Assembly (NCBI GenBank): GCA_947247005.1
Contig: OX365955.1
Span: 23,479,322 to 23,543,321 of the forward strand
Reading direction: 5' to 3'
DNA: 64,000 bases
From: Spisula solida
Lineage: Eukaryota > Mollusca > Bivalvia > Venerida > Mactridae
Part shown: positions 11,258 to 21,570 of the stretch, in pieces
Layout: each line of letters starts with the position of its first letter
How positions within the stretch are numbered: position 1 is the first letter of the stretch
The notes under the pieces: model-generated
Seen by the model: only the letters and a program-made list of their open reading frames with translations
Told to the model about the DNA's origin: nothing
The model's database searches: none
Position numbers and translations under genes: made by a program

Positions 11258-11797
11258 GTATTTGAACACTGCATTATTGTTTTCACGCGTGGGAATGAAT
11301 TGAAACGGGACGTCGACTTTGAATCGTTTTTGAAAAAGTCTCCGATGTTGATTAAACTTATTGAGAAATGCGGGAATCGAGTAGTAAGAATTGAGAACGA
11401 AAATTCTACTGAACATTCTAATATCAGAATCGATGTTCGACGTTTACTTGAATTACTCGAAGAGGTTTCGGTTAATGGTCAGATTGTTTACGAGTATCGT
11501 TATCTACAAATACACGAAAAAGAATTGGAAGACCATCGACAGAATTACAAAGGTAAAAGTGACATATGGTCGAAACTAACTGACATAAGTAACAATCTCG
11601 GAAAATGCAATTCTCAATGGAAGACCGCCCTGGTTTACATGGTTTTATTTGGTGGTTCGATTTACGTAGGGATGGCTGCGATGCCGGAAGTGGGTATTGC
11701 ACTAGGTGGGGCTGTGGGAGGAACACTTGGTGGATTTTTTGGTGGATTTGTGAAGATGGCCGCTATAAATGTTGTGAAGAATTTTAAGTTCTGGTAA
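11258..11797 (+). pseudogene. AIG1/GIMAP-type GTPase, C-terminal part of the split gene
   Basis: This continues the fragment at 5644 in frame, beginning VFEHCIIVFTRGNEL. It contains the G4 region as TRGN rather than TRGD, the G5-like segment RVVRIENE, a basic/helical linker, and the family's Gly-rich hydrophobic C-terminus (GGAVGGTLGGFFGGFVKM) ending KNFKFW followed by TAA. The tail is shorter than in the intact paralogues. There are no frameshifts or stops in its 179 codons, so the reading frame was intact until the retroelement arrived. The post-stop sequence CAATTTGTTG matches the paralogues, and an AATAAA lies at about 11980. Without an upstream start it cannot encode a GTPase on its own. 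Confidence 0.93.
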
Positions 11798-12009
11798 CAA
11801 TTTGTTGCAGAAAAATGTTAAGCACTTATAAACTTCACTTATTATTGATTATATGTTAATCATTACTATCCAATTGCATCGACCGAAACTACATCGTTTT
11901 TATGCTTAGAAGGATATAGTGAAATCAAAGCGCTGTATGGAGCGTAGATAATAATGTAATAGGAATTTGTTTATATTTAAATAAATAATTTTATTTTTTA
12001 TTTACATAC

Positions 12010-12790
12010 TAGGTATTTAACTAATATTGTTCTAGGGCATTCATTTATGGTTCTCCTTTTTGCCCTTTCTCGGTTTCTTTTTCCACCTGATGATGTCCAT
12101 TTCAGTGATGTCTTTGTGATGTTGTTTGGGCCTTTCCTGATGACATGACCTAGCCATCTAAATCTTCGTTGTTTGATTACAGTTCTGGTGTTTTTTTTGT
12201 CCAGTCTTTCTGTATAGGTTATCGTTTGAGATTCTAGTCGCCCAGTAGATCTTACAGATTTTGCAAAGGCATTTTGTATGGAAGCTAGAACGTTTCTGAC
12301 TGTCTATCTGATATCAGGCCCCAATCTCCCTAAGCATCTCAATCTGAGAAAAATCTCGATCTCCAGTAGTGTCATGTGTTTTTATGTTACTTTCCATTCA
12401 AGGCTGGACTCAAAATTGGAAGAACAAAACAGAAATATTGTTATGAGTTCATTACAGTAAAATTTCAAGAGCACAAACTTCAGATTGGTTAGTAAACAAT
12501 ACTCTAATTTGAGCAAAATCTCAATTTGAACTTTGATTTCAGCTTAAGATGCTTCGGGAGATCGGGGCCTGGACTAAGAGGACGTTGCTCTGGTAGAGGT
12601 TTTTTTCACTAATGTTTCCAGATCTCCATATCTTGTTGAGCTGATGAAATGTTGTTCTTGCCTTTTGAAGTATGTTGGATATATCATTTTCGGTTGCATA
12701 GATTTTGCCCAGAACACTCCATAAATATGTAAAGTCCTCTACCTGTTCAATTGGTTCATTGTCTAGCTCCATGTCTACATTTTATTATAT
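12010..12790 (-). mobile_element. LINE fragment (reverse transcriptase C-terminal part), interrupted by a MITE
   Basis: On the minus strand, 12772 to about 12575 encodes a typical late reverse-transcriptase segment (EQVEDFTYLWSVLGKIYATE, then FHQLNKIWRSGNIS). 12260-12010 encodes the downstream RRLRWLGHV-type segment in broken frames, found near the end of many non-LTR retrotransposon proteins. A 257-base MITE separates the two. Both pieces carry frameshifts, and there is no N-terminal endonuclease. This is a 5'-truncated, dead copy. Confidence 0.8.
12315..12571. mobile_element. MITE nested in the LINE
   Basis: The ends are inverted repeats: CAGGCCCCAATCTCCC on the left and GGGAGATCGGGGCCTG on the right, with similarity continuing inward (AAGCATCT). 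There is no coding capacity. It interrupts the LINE reading frame, so it arrived after the LINE. Confidence 0.8.
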
Positions 12791-12799
12791 TATATGCCA

Positions 12800-13311
12800 A
12801 AGGAACACAATGGAAATAAGAACTACGTGTAGTTCTTTTTTATGTCATCCTTTACTTGTAATGTTGATTGCCATGACATTATTATTGCATGCATGATTGT
12901 TTATTGTTTTAATGTATTGTTTGATCAATTTTGTCAAGTAAACTGTACGTTGTATGTAGAAACAAATCTATCCATCTGTCTGTCCGTCTGTCCAACCATC
13001 GTGTGGAATAAATTATTGATATATATGTATTATAGTCAGTTTTTCCATGGGGTTTAATGTATGGATGAAAGCTCGTTAATCCCATGCGTCAGAGATTATA
13101 ACGGAAAATAAATGATAGTTAATCATCAACGGAATGCTATAGTGCGCCCAGGATAACGTGATGTTTACAAACATTAATCGGTTTTGTCAACTATAGTCTG
13201 TGCAGGATAATGTGGCAGTCACGTGACACAATGTGGACAATGTCAATTGATTGAATTAGGTAAACCATGGATAAGGTTTGTGATTATAAATCATTCTAAC
13301 CAGTTTAAACA
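12800..13311. other. Intergenic, nothing recognised
   Basis: AT-rich. A short TCTG/TCCG simple tract lies near 12970-12995. The small open frames here have no family resemblance. Confidence 0.5.
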
Positions 13312-13390
13312 TACTTCATAGCCGAGTGGTTTAGTGCGTAGATACTTCCTAACGATATCGACATTTTTGGCCGCGAGTTCGAAACCTTGT
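13312..13390 (+). repeat. tRNA-derived SINE head
   Basis: A-box-like TAGCCGAGTGGTTTAG and B-box GAGTTCGAAACC lie at tRNA spacing. The first reads like a serine/leucine-type D-arm. The T-arm stem is imperfect, so this is a SINE or pseudo-tRNA rather than a working tRNA gene. Confidence 0.55.
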
Positions 13391-13889
13391 CAAGTTATAT
13401 TTCTTTTTTATTTCTTTTTCTCATCTTTATAAATTTAAAAGCTAAGAGTTTTACAGAAAAATAGCTTAAAGATTTAGTTCTATCCAATAGTGATACAAAC
13501 CTGTAATTCAAGTTAAGTCTATTATTAATGAGTGTATAGCCTAAATATACATGTACACAGTCAACGTGGTGTATACATGTATTATAATTAAAGCACAAGA
13601 ATTTTGATTGCTAGTACTTAGGTATTGTAACTACCAACTCGAAGCCACAGATTCATTATCTGAGTGTGACTGTTACTCAGACCATGATACAGCAGATGGA
13701 GTGATGTAAAATTATTTTGTATTGTAATGATTGTGTGTTCTTGTCATAAAAGTTGAATTGAATTTAAAATCATTTTATCATGACCATAATAAAACAAGAA
13801 CAATAATATATAATTAACAAATTATAAACTCTCTCGAAAAGAATATGAAAAATATTGTGATGAATTCAAAAAATTACTAAAGACTTCTT

Positions 13890-13956
13890 TGATGGGTTGA
13901 ACTTGAATCGCTCAGTTACAATTCCTGTACGTTACCACCTGAGCTATTACAGCATA
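13890..13956 (-). repeat. tRNA-derived SINE head
   Basis: The minus strand shows TAGCTCAGGTGGTAACG (A-box) and GATTCAAGTTCAACCC (degenerate B-box). Stem pairing is weak. Confidence 0.55.
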
Positions 13957-14985
13957 CATAACTACTTGCAATTATTTAGTGCTTATATTACATTGTAATT
14001 AGTCAAGCATGGCGATAAGGCCAAGCAATTTAACTGCCTGGATAACAGTCTATGTTAAATGTTAAATTTCGTCGTTGAAAGGATGGTAAAGGATTAGCTG
14101 CACAAGGCAGTCATACTGGTCTGAAAGGTAAACAAACACTAGTCCATATTAAGTCTGTATTTCAACAGTTACCACTTACATAGTATTTAATGAAACGGAC
14201 AAACAACAAACAATTAGATTCTTTTAAAGTTATCTGTAATCAATATCATGTATTACCTGTCGTGAAATAGACTCGACTTGCCACATTATCTAGCACGAAC
14301 TATATTGGAAAGTTGGTTTTGCATCTTACAAAAGAAAACAGATAAGGTCAGTTTTGTTCTAAAAACATAACGGATAAATCATACACACCTGATTAATCCA
14401 CCTAAATGGATTATACCAAATTTCCCCGCCTTTCTTGTTATCATGGGCGCACTATAGATTGCCTCCGTGCATTAAGTCGTTCAAAATCAATTGATTTCAA
14501 TATACGTCAAAGAGCACACCGTTCTTTATAGTTAATGAAAACATATGAAACATGGGCACCGCAATCAGTTAGCCTACTCCACAAAGAGTCCCTACATACG
14601 GTGTCGAACACTTTTTATAGTCGATAAATGCGCAGTACATGTATAAAGACTTCTTATTCGAAATTACCTGGTTATTGATACAGTATAGAATAAACACACA
14701 GGCAGACGTGCTGTTTTGTTCCTTAACCCAAACTGTTCGCCACAGAGAACACTATTATCTTCACATCATGCATTCAGTATGTTCAGTCTGAACAGGTAGG
14801 GTATTTCCTATTTAGTTAAGCATTGGAAATCGCTGGCTTATAAGACCTTATAAGACTCGTGCATATTTGACCTTCTCATTCTAAGCCAGTGGAATATAGA
14901 TGTCAGGATAAACCTTCATAATTGAATTTACTTTAGAACTGCGTCACTCTATGATTATCCTAATTGGACAATACACATTGCTGGC
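13957..14985. other. Intergenic, repeat remnants only
   Basis: No gene seen. The phrase CCTTCTCATTCTAAGCCAGT near 14871-14891 recurs at about 59220-59239, so the right part belongs to a dispersed repeat. Confidence 0.45.
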
Positions 14986-14989
14986 TTAG

Positions 14990-15440
14990 AGTACAAAATC
15001 AATATATTGAAAAAATAAAATAAATATACCAGATTTATATAGCGCCCTTTTCATGCGAACACGCGTTCTAAGGCACTTTACATTATTGTGTTGCTGCCAC
15101 AAAGGTGCAGGTGCATCCTCTACTAGTACAGATACAGCATGATCTGACCAGAAGGACAGACTGAGAGAAAGCCCCTGAAGGGAGAGAGATACATTAGATA
15201 CAGGCATGCAGAAGTGCGCCTAGCTCTTATTTCGAATAGACAGTCTGGTTCGTTAATGTGCCCGGTGTATAACACCGATACACAGCTTCCTGGAACTTCC
15301 AGATACTTTACAGACCACACGGCCAGATATACAGGGAAATATTATAAATATTTCAGAAATGTCAAGTCCCGATGCCAGGGATTAAACCCACGACCTCTGG
15401 ATTGACAGCTCAGTGCGTTACCACTGGGCTAAATCCGAGA
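14990..15440 (-). mobile_element. SINE, full-length candidate
   Basis: The tRNA-like head is at 15366-15438 on the minus strand (GCCCAGTGGTAACGCACTGAG and a GGTTTAATCCC B-box). It is followed toward lower coordinates by the core block at 15250-15295 (GTGCCCGGTGTATAACACCG) and a body with ATAGCGCCCTTTTCATGCG near 15040-15058. About 450 bases in all. The small open frames here are repeat sequence. Confidence 0.7.
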
Positions 15441-15444
15441 AAAC

Positions 15445-15620
15445 AAGAAAAAACTGTCTGAAAACTACTCTTTACTTATCGAAAAACAATCTTTTTGAAC
15501 TTCGGTTTGGTCAACATGACCAGTTCCGATTTTCATGAAAATAGGCTCATAAGAAGCGCCTCGTGATGCAGATTTCAAATATGCACGTGTCTTATAAGGT
15601 TGTAAGTAGCACTTCTCTAA
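15445..15620. repeat. Dispersed repeat, inverted partner at 59040-59190
   Basis: TCATGAAAATAGGCTCA, GAAGCGCCTCGTGATGC and CTGTCTGAAAACTACT occur here and, in inverted orientation, at about 59040-59190. Both copies adjoin the CCTTCTCATTCTAAGCCAGT phrase. Confidence 0.7.
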
Positions 15621-16080
15621 TCGACGTTTCAATATTCTCCAGATTTAAATTATATTGATACTACTTCATCAAGAGACTTCGGTATCCACTGTTTGGTATA
15701 ATATACTACCCAGTCTAATTCATAACGTACTTTATGACATGTTTTGTAGAGCGACATAAATAAAATATGCCTTCACTTTTGTCACATTTTCAATTATTTT
15801 GGGTTCCGCTTTTCCATAATATCAAAAACAAGACCATGTCATGAAAGCGACCGCGAACACTCCAAATGTACGTCCCCAAAGACCTTGGCCTGCGCTCTTT
15901 GTATTGCTTGGCATTGAGCTAATGAACACCGCATTTTTATGAAATTCTGCAACTAACATTTTCGAAATAATTTGATTGAAAGTTGCTATTGATACTTACA
16001 ACTTCGCTGCCACCCAACTAATAATTGTCTTCACAGACATGGATAATTCATAATCTACCAACACTTTTTTTATGGTTTTA
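15621..16080. other. Intergenic, nothing recognised
   Basis: No supported gene or RNA. A low-complexity AT-rich stretch. Confidence 0.45.
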
Positions 16081-16084
16081 TATG

Positions 16085-16995
16085 GGCAATTTGACTTAAA
16101 AAGCCAAAACACAACGCCCTCTATAAGAGGGTTGATTTTGGTTAGAAAAAAATGCAAATATGATACAAAATGAATGTATATATAGTCAGTTAGCGACTAG
16201 GCTGGATCCCCATAAGCTTTAAATATCTTTTATGTAATTTGATTGTAATTTGGTATGGTACAATGATTTACATTTACCAACTCTGCGTTTAAATTTCAGA
16301 TACTTTTACGAACTCATTACATTTCCCCATTGTGTCTAATGTATTACATTTTGTATTTTAATCACCAAATGGACAGGGAGTAAAATAAGCCATTACGATC
16401 AGGTAGTTAGACTAATGTTATTGTATTTTTAATAACTGTAACGGGACATATATGGATAACTTTCACCTACAATTGACTGGTCATCCATGTGTATATAGTT
16501 GAGGCCCACCTTCTGATTGTAATGATCGTTTGTATAAACAAAATGTTGAGTCTTGAGGTGAGCTTAAACATAAAGCACATACACTTCGATGTATGGGCCT
16601 CATTTTATATTTGCAATCGTCACTGGTGTGTTACTTTATGTACAGTTATATTGGACCAATGTGCTTACCTTTGCTGTTCCAGTCACTTCAATCACCCATA
16701 CGTATTTACCCTGTTTTAGTCCTAAAATCTTATAATGGAAGTAAATGCAAAGTACACTTTTCTGTGGACCAAAAATTCTATGTAAATTTATGAGATTGAC
16801 TTATGAAGATATACCAATGTTTATCCAAATTGGCATTGTACTTTTTAAGATATTTAAGGTTTATTGGGGTCCAGCCTAGACGCTAATGGACTATACTAGT
16901 TAACACATTTTCTTACATGGTCCAATATAAATAGATCGATTTTATTGTGACAAAATCCGATGTTAAGTTTTGTTCAAATATAAGTTGAACACCTC
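16085..16995. repeat. Dispersed repeat, long copy
   Basis: The left segment (ACAACGCCCTCTATAAGAGG through TACAAAATGAATGTATATAT) and right segment (CATGGTCCAATATAAATAGA through TCAAATATAAGTTGAACACC) match 39045-39235, where they lie about 600 bases closer together. The small open frames near 16489-16793 fall in the extra middle part and have no family resemblance. Confidence 0.7.
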
Positions 16996-17124
16996 CTGCA
17001 TTAACCTTGTTTGAGTTCGATCCCAACATTCGTTAGTTTTATCCAACCAATATTGACAATGATCATCAGCATGAAGGATAGAGACAGTTGTGTGAAACCA
17101 GGATGTTGGGTGCGTTATGCAGAC

Positions 17125-17172
17125 CTTGGTTCTTTAACATAACTGGTGTATAGCACCGATACGATGCACCTG
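17125..17172 (+). repeat. SINE-body core block, copy 3
   Basis: GGTTCTTTAACATAACTGG and TGTATAGCACCGATACGATG match the blocks at 328-375 and, in the SINE, at 15250-15295. No tRNA-like head was found nearby. Confidence 0.55.
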
Positions 17173-17281
17173 GGTCACCAACAGGCATACTACTAAAAGT
17201 GTTTTCAGAAATGACCAAATACCACGGTCGAGTTCGCAGCCTGGACCACTTCCTCCAAAGCCAAGAACTTTTATCAACTCG

Positions 17282-17738
17282 ACCACTGGCCCCATGTTCA
17301 CAAATAATTGGTTTTCAGGATCAGGCTCAAGCTCCATTCTGTTTTTGCTATTTCTTTCAAATAATATGTACAGTTATAAAATTATATGTTCCTTAGCAGT
17401 TACAGAATATCAAAACAGTTTCTAGATAACAGATTACGACCCTTAAAAACTATTACTATCCTATTAAAATAGATTAATTGTACTTGAGACCGAAACTGAT
17501 CTGACACTTTCAGGATCAAGCTCGAAAATCCAGCTTTAATTTATTGTGCACAATATTTCTATAACTATGCATTGAAACTGATTTATTTGTCTTTAAAATT
17601 TAAGGAGATACCAATATTGTTTCCTCTGTTTAAAAGAAATAATCTTTCCATCAACATATTTTCCGTAGTTTAAATAAATTACAATGGAGCTTGAGCCTCA
17701 ACTTAATAACCAATTCTTTGTGAACACGGGACCTGGTC
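17282..17738. mobile_element. MITE with ~55-base TIRs
   Basis: The left arm runs from CACTGGCCCCATGTTCACAA through CTCAAGCTCCATT. Its inverted partner at 17683-17738 runs AATGGAGCTTGAG through TTTGTGAACACGGGACC. There is no coding capacity. The 457-base size and GGGCC-type ends fit a MITE. Confidence 0.8.
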
Positions 17739-18036
17739 CGTCAATTATGCAAGCCACAAAATAAAGGGAAGTCACGTTCAACGAATATAGCAAATATTAT
17801 AAACAGTAGTCTCTCTTTGCAAAGGACATACAATGTATAGAAACGCTGCCGGGATTTCAAAAGTTGTGATGTTTCATAGTCGGTTATCTCCCATACGTGT
17901 TCTGTTCCGCACAAGAAGATACTAGTCATAATCATATCGGATAGGTATACAGCATTCAACAGAACCAGCATCTCACAAAATAACATCATAACAATACTGT
18001 TCGAATGTTTCACAATAATTGGATTGACAACTTGTA

Positions 18037-18247
18037 TAGTCCAGTTAGGATATTGTGACAGTGACGTTGAAGTTTATGTGTACGCAAAAAATCACAACCA
18101 TTGTCTAAACACGTAGAGCGAAGTTTAGTATGTAACTTTAGCATTCAAATTATAGTTGTTTGTACAGTATAAACCTTTACAATTGGTTTTACACGGTAAT
18201 AGTGGGATCGACCGCTGCGTCACTGGATTTTTATCCTGACTGGACTA
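18037..18247. mobile_element. Small MITE with TA flanks
   Basis: TAGTCCAGTTAGGATA and GTGACAGTGACG on the left are inverted at 18212-18247 as CGTCACTGGATTTTTATCCT and GACTGGACTA. TA dinucleotides flank both ends, as for Tc1/mariner/pogo-type insertions. Confidence 0.65.
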
Positions 18248-18249
18248 TA

Positions 18250-18918
18250 ATGAATCAAGTACAAAGTAAACATGTACAGATAATTACCCGCTCACCGATC
18301 CACCAATATCAAACATATTTTGAAAATGAGAGTCATAATATGAAATATGTAGCACTCATTTCATCTTGAATGAATAAATTTCATATTTACCACCGCTTGT
18401 CAACCTTTAAGCTGTACAACGTTTAGAGACATTTCAACAGCCAAGTTCGGTACCTCACATAACACCCCATGTGTTAGCATTGGAATATCAGCAGAAACTA
18501 TTCATACAATTCTCAAACGATTGCACATAATTATATGGAAGCTTAGAGATTGTCCCCAATCTGCTTTCAGACAAGTCACTGAAAATATGTCAAGAAATAG
18601 TTCAAACCCCCTTTTGAATACGAAAGTCAATCTTTTGAAAATGTAGTTAACAAAGTAAAATACACGTTTTAAAGACTACTCCCAGTGTAGGTTTAGTGTA
18701 CCTAGAAAAGATCAGGAGCACGCCTTTTCAAATTGATTATCAAACGGAAATGTTTGAGGTGAATACTCCGAAGGGATTTATTTCAAATCTACCAGGGATA
18801 CGTTTACTAGTTTGTGCACATGTGTATTCATATTTGAAAAAAAACATTGGATAAGTGAAAAATAAGGGCAAAATTGCAACTGTTCCTGAAATAAGATATA
18901 CATCTACTCAAACCAACA
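18250..18918. other. Intergenic, nothing recognised
   Basis: No gene, RNA or repeat partner identified. Confidence 0.45.
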
Positions 18919-18920
18919 TA

Positions 18921-19099
18921 CAGTAAAACCTCGATAAGTCGAGTATCGTTATTACGAGCATCCGGCCTATGTCGAGCAAAGTCCCGGCGAATTTGCTCTA
19001 TGTTGTATATTAATAAACTTCTGATATGTCGAGCACCTGGCTTATCTCGAGCATTCGGATTATCCCGATGGGTCCTCGAGATAACGAGGTTTTACTGTA
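18921..19099. mobile_element. Pogo/Tigger-like MITE, copy 1
   Basis: The ends are CAGTAAAACCTCGATAAGTC and the inverted GATAACGAGGTTTTACTG, flanked by TA. The interior is rich in TCGAG motifs. The same family occurs at 30423-30628 in the opposite orientation. It ends about 155 bases before the GIMAP start at 19254, so it may contribute to that gene's promoter or 5' untranslated region. Confidence 0.85.
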
Positions 19100-19253
19100 G
19101 ACGAAAATATAACGTTTGAGTTCGCGGAAGTTTAATACAAATATCCTATAAGTGTTAGTCTTATGTATACTAGTAGTCAATACTGAACAAGTCGAGTTCT
19201 AAACGAAAAACTCTTCTGTAAAGTCGCAAACTCTGAGTTTTTTAAAATTCCAA

Positions 19254-20255
19254 ATGGCTGAAAAAGACGATTGGATATTGGTTGAACCAATTCTTTTGGA
19301 AAACAATGAGGACCATTCTAGCGGCAATGTTCGTCGGATAATCTTGTTTGGAAAGACGGGGAACGGTAAAAGTTCTACAGGGAATTCAATCCTAGGTTAT
19401 CCGGGGTTGAACTTTATGAAAAGTTTGTGTTCGGTTACCCAAAATTGCGAGGTACGAACTAGCATAGCCCGGCAGGACTGGCCGCTTTACAAGGTTTGTG
19501 ACACACCTGGACTTCTAGATACCGAAATCGGCCTAGTAGATAGATTGCTTGAAATACAACGATCAGTTAAAGTGTTGACCGACCCACACGTCATCTTATT
19601 GGTGTTCAGCTCTGCAAGTCGAATGACAAAGGACGAAGTGTTTACTATTGATTTATTACGCCTAATGTTTGGTGAGAATGTCTTTGAACACTGCATTGTT
19701 GTTTTCACACGCGGGAATGAATTTGCATCAGATGTAGACTTTAAATCGTTTGTGAAAGCGTCTCCGATTTTGTATAAACTTCTTGAGAAATGTGGAAATC
19801 GATGCGCTAGAATAGAGAACAAACATACAGTTGACAATGCAGTCGACATTGGGGATGGCATACGTCATTTACTGGCGTTGATCGAGCAAGTTTCGTATAA
19901 TGGTCAGCGAGTTTACAAATACCGTTGGCTTGATTTTCACACAGAAGCATTGATAAAGCATCGACACAATTACAAAGGAATCGATGATATTGGAACACAA
20001 CTTATGGACATTTCTTACATACTCAGTCGGGAATTGACAACGGCCGACCGTTGGACGATTGCTCTGGCAGCAACAGCTATAGGTGGAGTCGGGTTTGCGG
20101 GTTACGGTGTGTATGTTGGTGGTGCAGCCGCGGTCGGTGCATTACCGGTCATTGCTAATGCAGTTGGACAGTTTTCAGGTAGAGTAATTGGTGAAGCGGT
20201 TGGAGGGTTTGTAAAGATGGGCTCTGTCGGTGCTATGAGGAATATATTCTGGTAA
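19254..20255 (+). CDS. AIG1/GIMAP-type GTPase, intact (333 aa)
   Basis: A single-exon coding region for an AIG1-family GTPase. Visible motifs: P-loop GKTGNGKSS (residues 33-41), switch-I threonine in SVTQNC (T62), G3 DTPG (83-86), the AIG1 conserved stretch around LLVFSSASRMTKDE (115-128), G4 position TRGN (152-155) and a G5-like ARIENK (185-190). The G4 residue that normally reads Asp for guanine specificity is Asn here, as in the split gene but unlike the two downstream paralogues. Residues 191-265 are charged and helical. 266-325 are strongly hydrophobic and Gly/Ala-rich, ending MRNIFW. From family knowledge such GTPases dimerise on membranes and act in immune or stress signalling; the function here is inferred. 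The ATG is in an AAATGGCTGA context shared with the paralogues. The 3' end leads directly into a 62-bp minisatellite copied from its own last codons. Confidence 0.95.
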   Translation: MAEKDDWILVEPILLENNEDHSSGNVRRIILFGKTGNGKSSTGNSILGYPGLNFMKSLCSVTQNCEVRTSIARQDWPLYKVCDTPGLLDTEIGLVDRLLEIQRSVKVLTDPHVILLVFSSASRMTKDEVFTIDLLRLMFGENVFEHCIVVFTRGNEFASDVDFKSFVKASPILYKLLEKCGNRCARIENKHTVDNAVDIGDGIRHLLALIEQVSYNGQRVYKYRWLDFHTEALIKHRHNYKGIDDIGTQLMDISYILSRELTTADRWTIALAATAIGGVGFAGYGVYVGGAAAVGALPVIANAVGQFSGRVIGEAVGGFVKMGSVGAMRNIFW

Positions 20256-21050
20256 CAGTTTGTTATATAGAACAATAGATGGCCACTGTCGGTGCTATGA
20301 GGAATATATTCTGGTAACAGTTTGTTATATGGAACAATAGATGGCTACTGCCGGTGCTATGAGGAATATATTCTGGTAACAGTTTGTTATATAGAACAAT
20401 TGATGGCCACTGTCGGTGCTATGAGGAATATATTCTGGTAACAGTTTGTTATATAGAACAATAGATGGCTACTGCCGGTGCTATGAGGAATATATTCTGG
20501 TAACAGTTTGTTATATAGAACAATTGATGGCCACTGCCGGTGCTGTGAGGAATATATTCTGGTAACAGTTTGTTATATAGAACAATAGATGGCTACTGCC
20601 GGTGCTATGAGGAATATATTCTGGTAATAGTTTGTTATATAGAACAATAGATGGCCACTGTCGGTGCTATGAGGAATATATTCTGGTAACAGTTTGTTAT
20701 ATATAACAATTGATGGCCACTATCGGAGCTATGAGGAATATATTCTGGTAACAGTTTGTTATATAGAACAATTCATGGCCACTGTCGGTGCTATGAGGAA
20801 TATATTCTGGTAACAGTTTGTTATATAGAACAATAGATGGCTACTTCCGGTGCTATGAGGAATATATTCTGGTAACAGTTTGTTATATAGAACAATACAT
20901 GGCCACTGTCGGTGCTATGAGGAATATATTCTGGTAACAGTTTGTTATATAGAACAATAGATGGCCACTGTCGGTGCTATAAGGAATATATTCTGGTAAC
21001 AGTTTGTTATATAGAACAATAGATGGCCACTGTCGGTGCTATGAGGAAAA
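20216..21050 (+). repeat. 62-bp minisatellite derived from the GIMAP gene's 3' end
   Basis: The last 40 bases of the coding region plus 22 bases after the stop form the first unit. Further units start at 20278, 20340, 20402 and every 62 bases to 21022, where the last unit is cut short. Every complete unit contains an ATG followed by codons for a 12-residue copy of the protein's C-terminus (ending MRNIFW) and TAA, and most vary at a few sites (GCC/GCT, GTC/GCC). Because 62 is not a multiple of three, successive units are in different frames. The first stop ends the gene, so the array lies in the 3' untranslated region or flank. Confidence 0.97.
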
Positions 21051-21064
21051 ATAGAACAATTGAA

Positions 21065-21570
21065 GCAAAGGAGCTGTTATACAGACATGTGATTTCAAGT
21101 TCATGACGAATTAATGCGTTTATAAAATGTGCAATCTTGAAAAGTTCTATAAGGGTATTTGTTATCTGTTTATCTGAGTTTTATTTATACCCCATTGTTC
21201 TTGAGGTAAAATAATTAAGACCGGCACTGTTTATAGTTCTAACTTCATGGGGAAATACCAAGCATTATGTCCTCTAGTTTAGCTTAATTTAGTCATGGCT
21301 TCCGCGATCGAGTTTCAAATCTTCGTAGTTGTTTATATTTTTGTCTAAAATTAATGTTTAACATTTTGATGCGAATATTTTAACTAACTCGACTTGATCA
21401 ATACTGGTATATTGAGTTTTTCTACAATTAATGTAATGTTTAACATTTTGATGCTAATGTTTAACTTACTGGAACACGGAATATTAAATTAGACTTGATC
21501 AATTTATAGAGCACATTTTCACGTTATCAATTTATCTCCGACCAACAAGTCGTATTCTACCTACGTGTAT
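21065..21570. other. Intergenic after the minisatellite
   Basis: AT-rich. A short phrase (TAATGTTTAACATTTTGATG) occurs twice, about 21350-21370 and 21431-21450. No gene seen. Confidence 0.5.

Noticed and set aside
19487..19861. Minus-strand frames opposite the GIMAP genes (also at 41243, 43966 and 44157)
   Set aside because: Antisense shadows of a conserved coding region; they recur only because the sense strand is conserved.
20216..21050. CRISPR-like array
   Set aside because: Units are directly contiguous with no unique spacers, and derive from a eukaryotic gene end.
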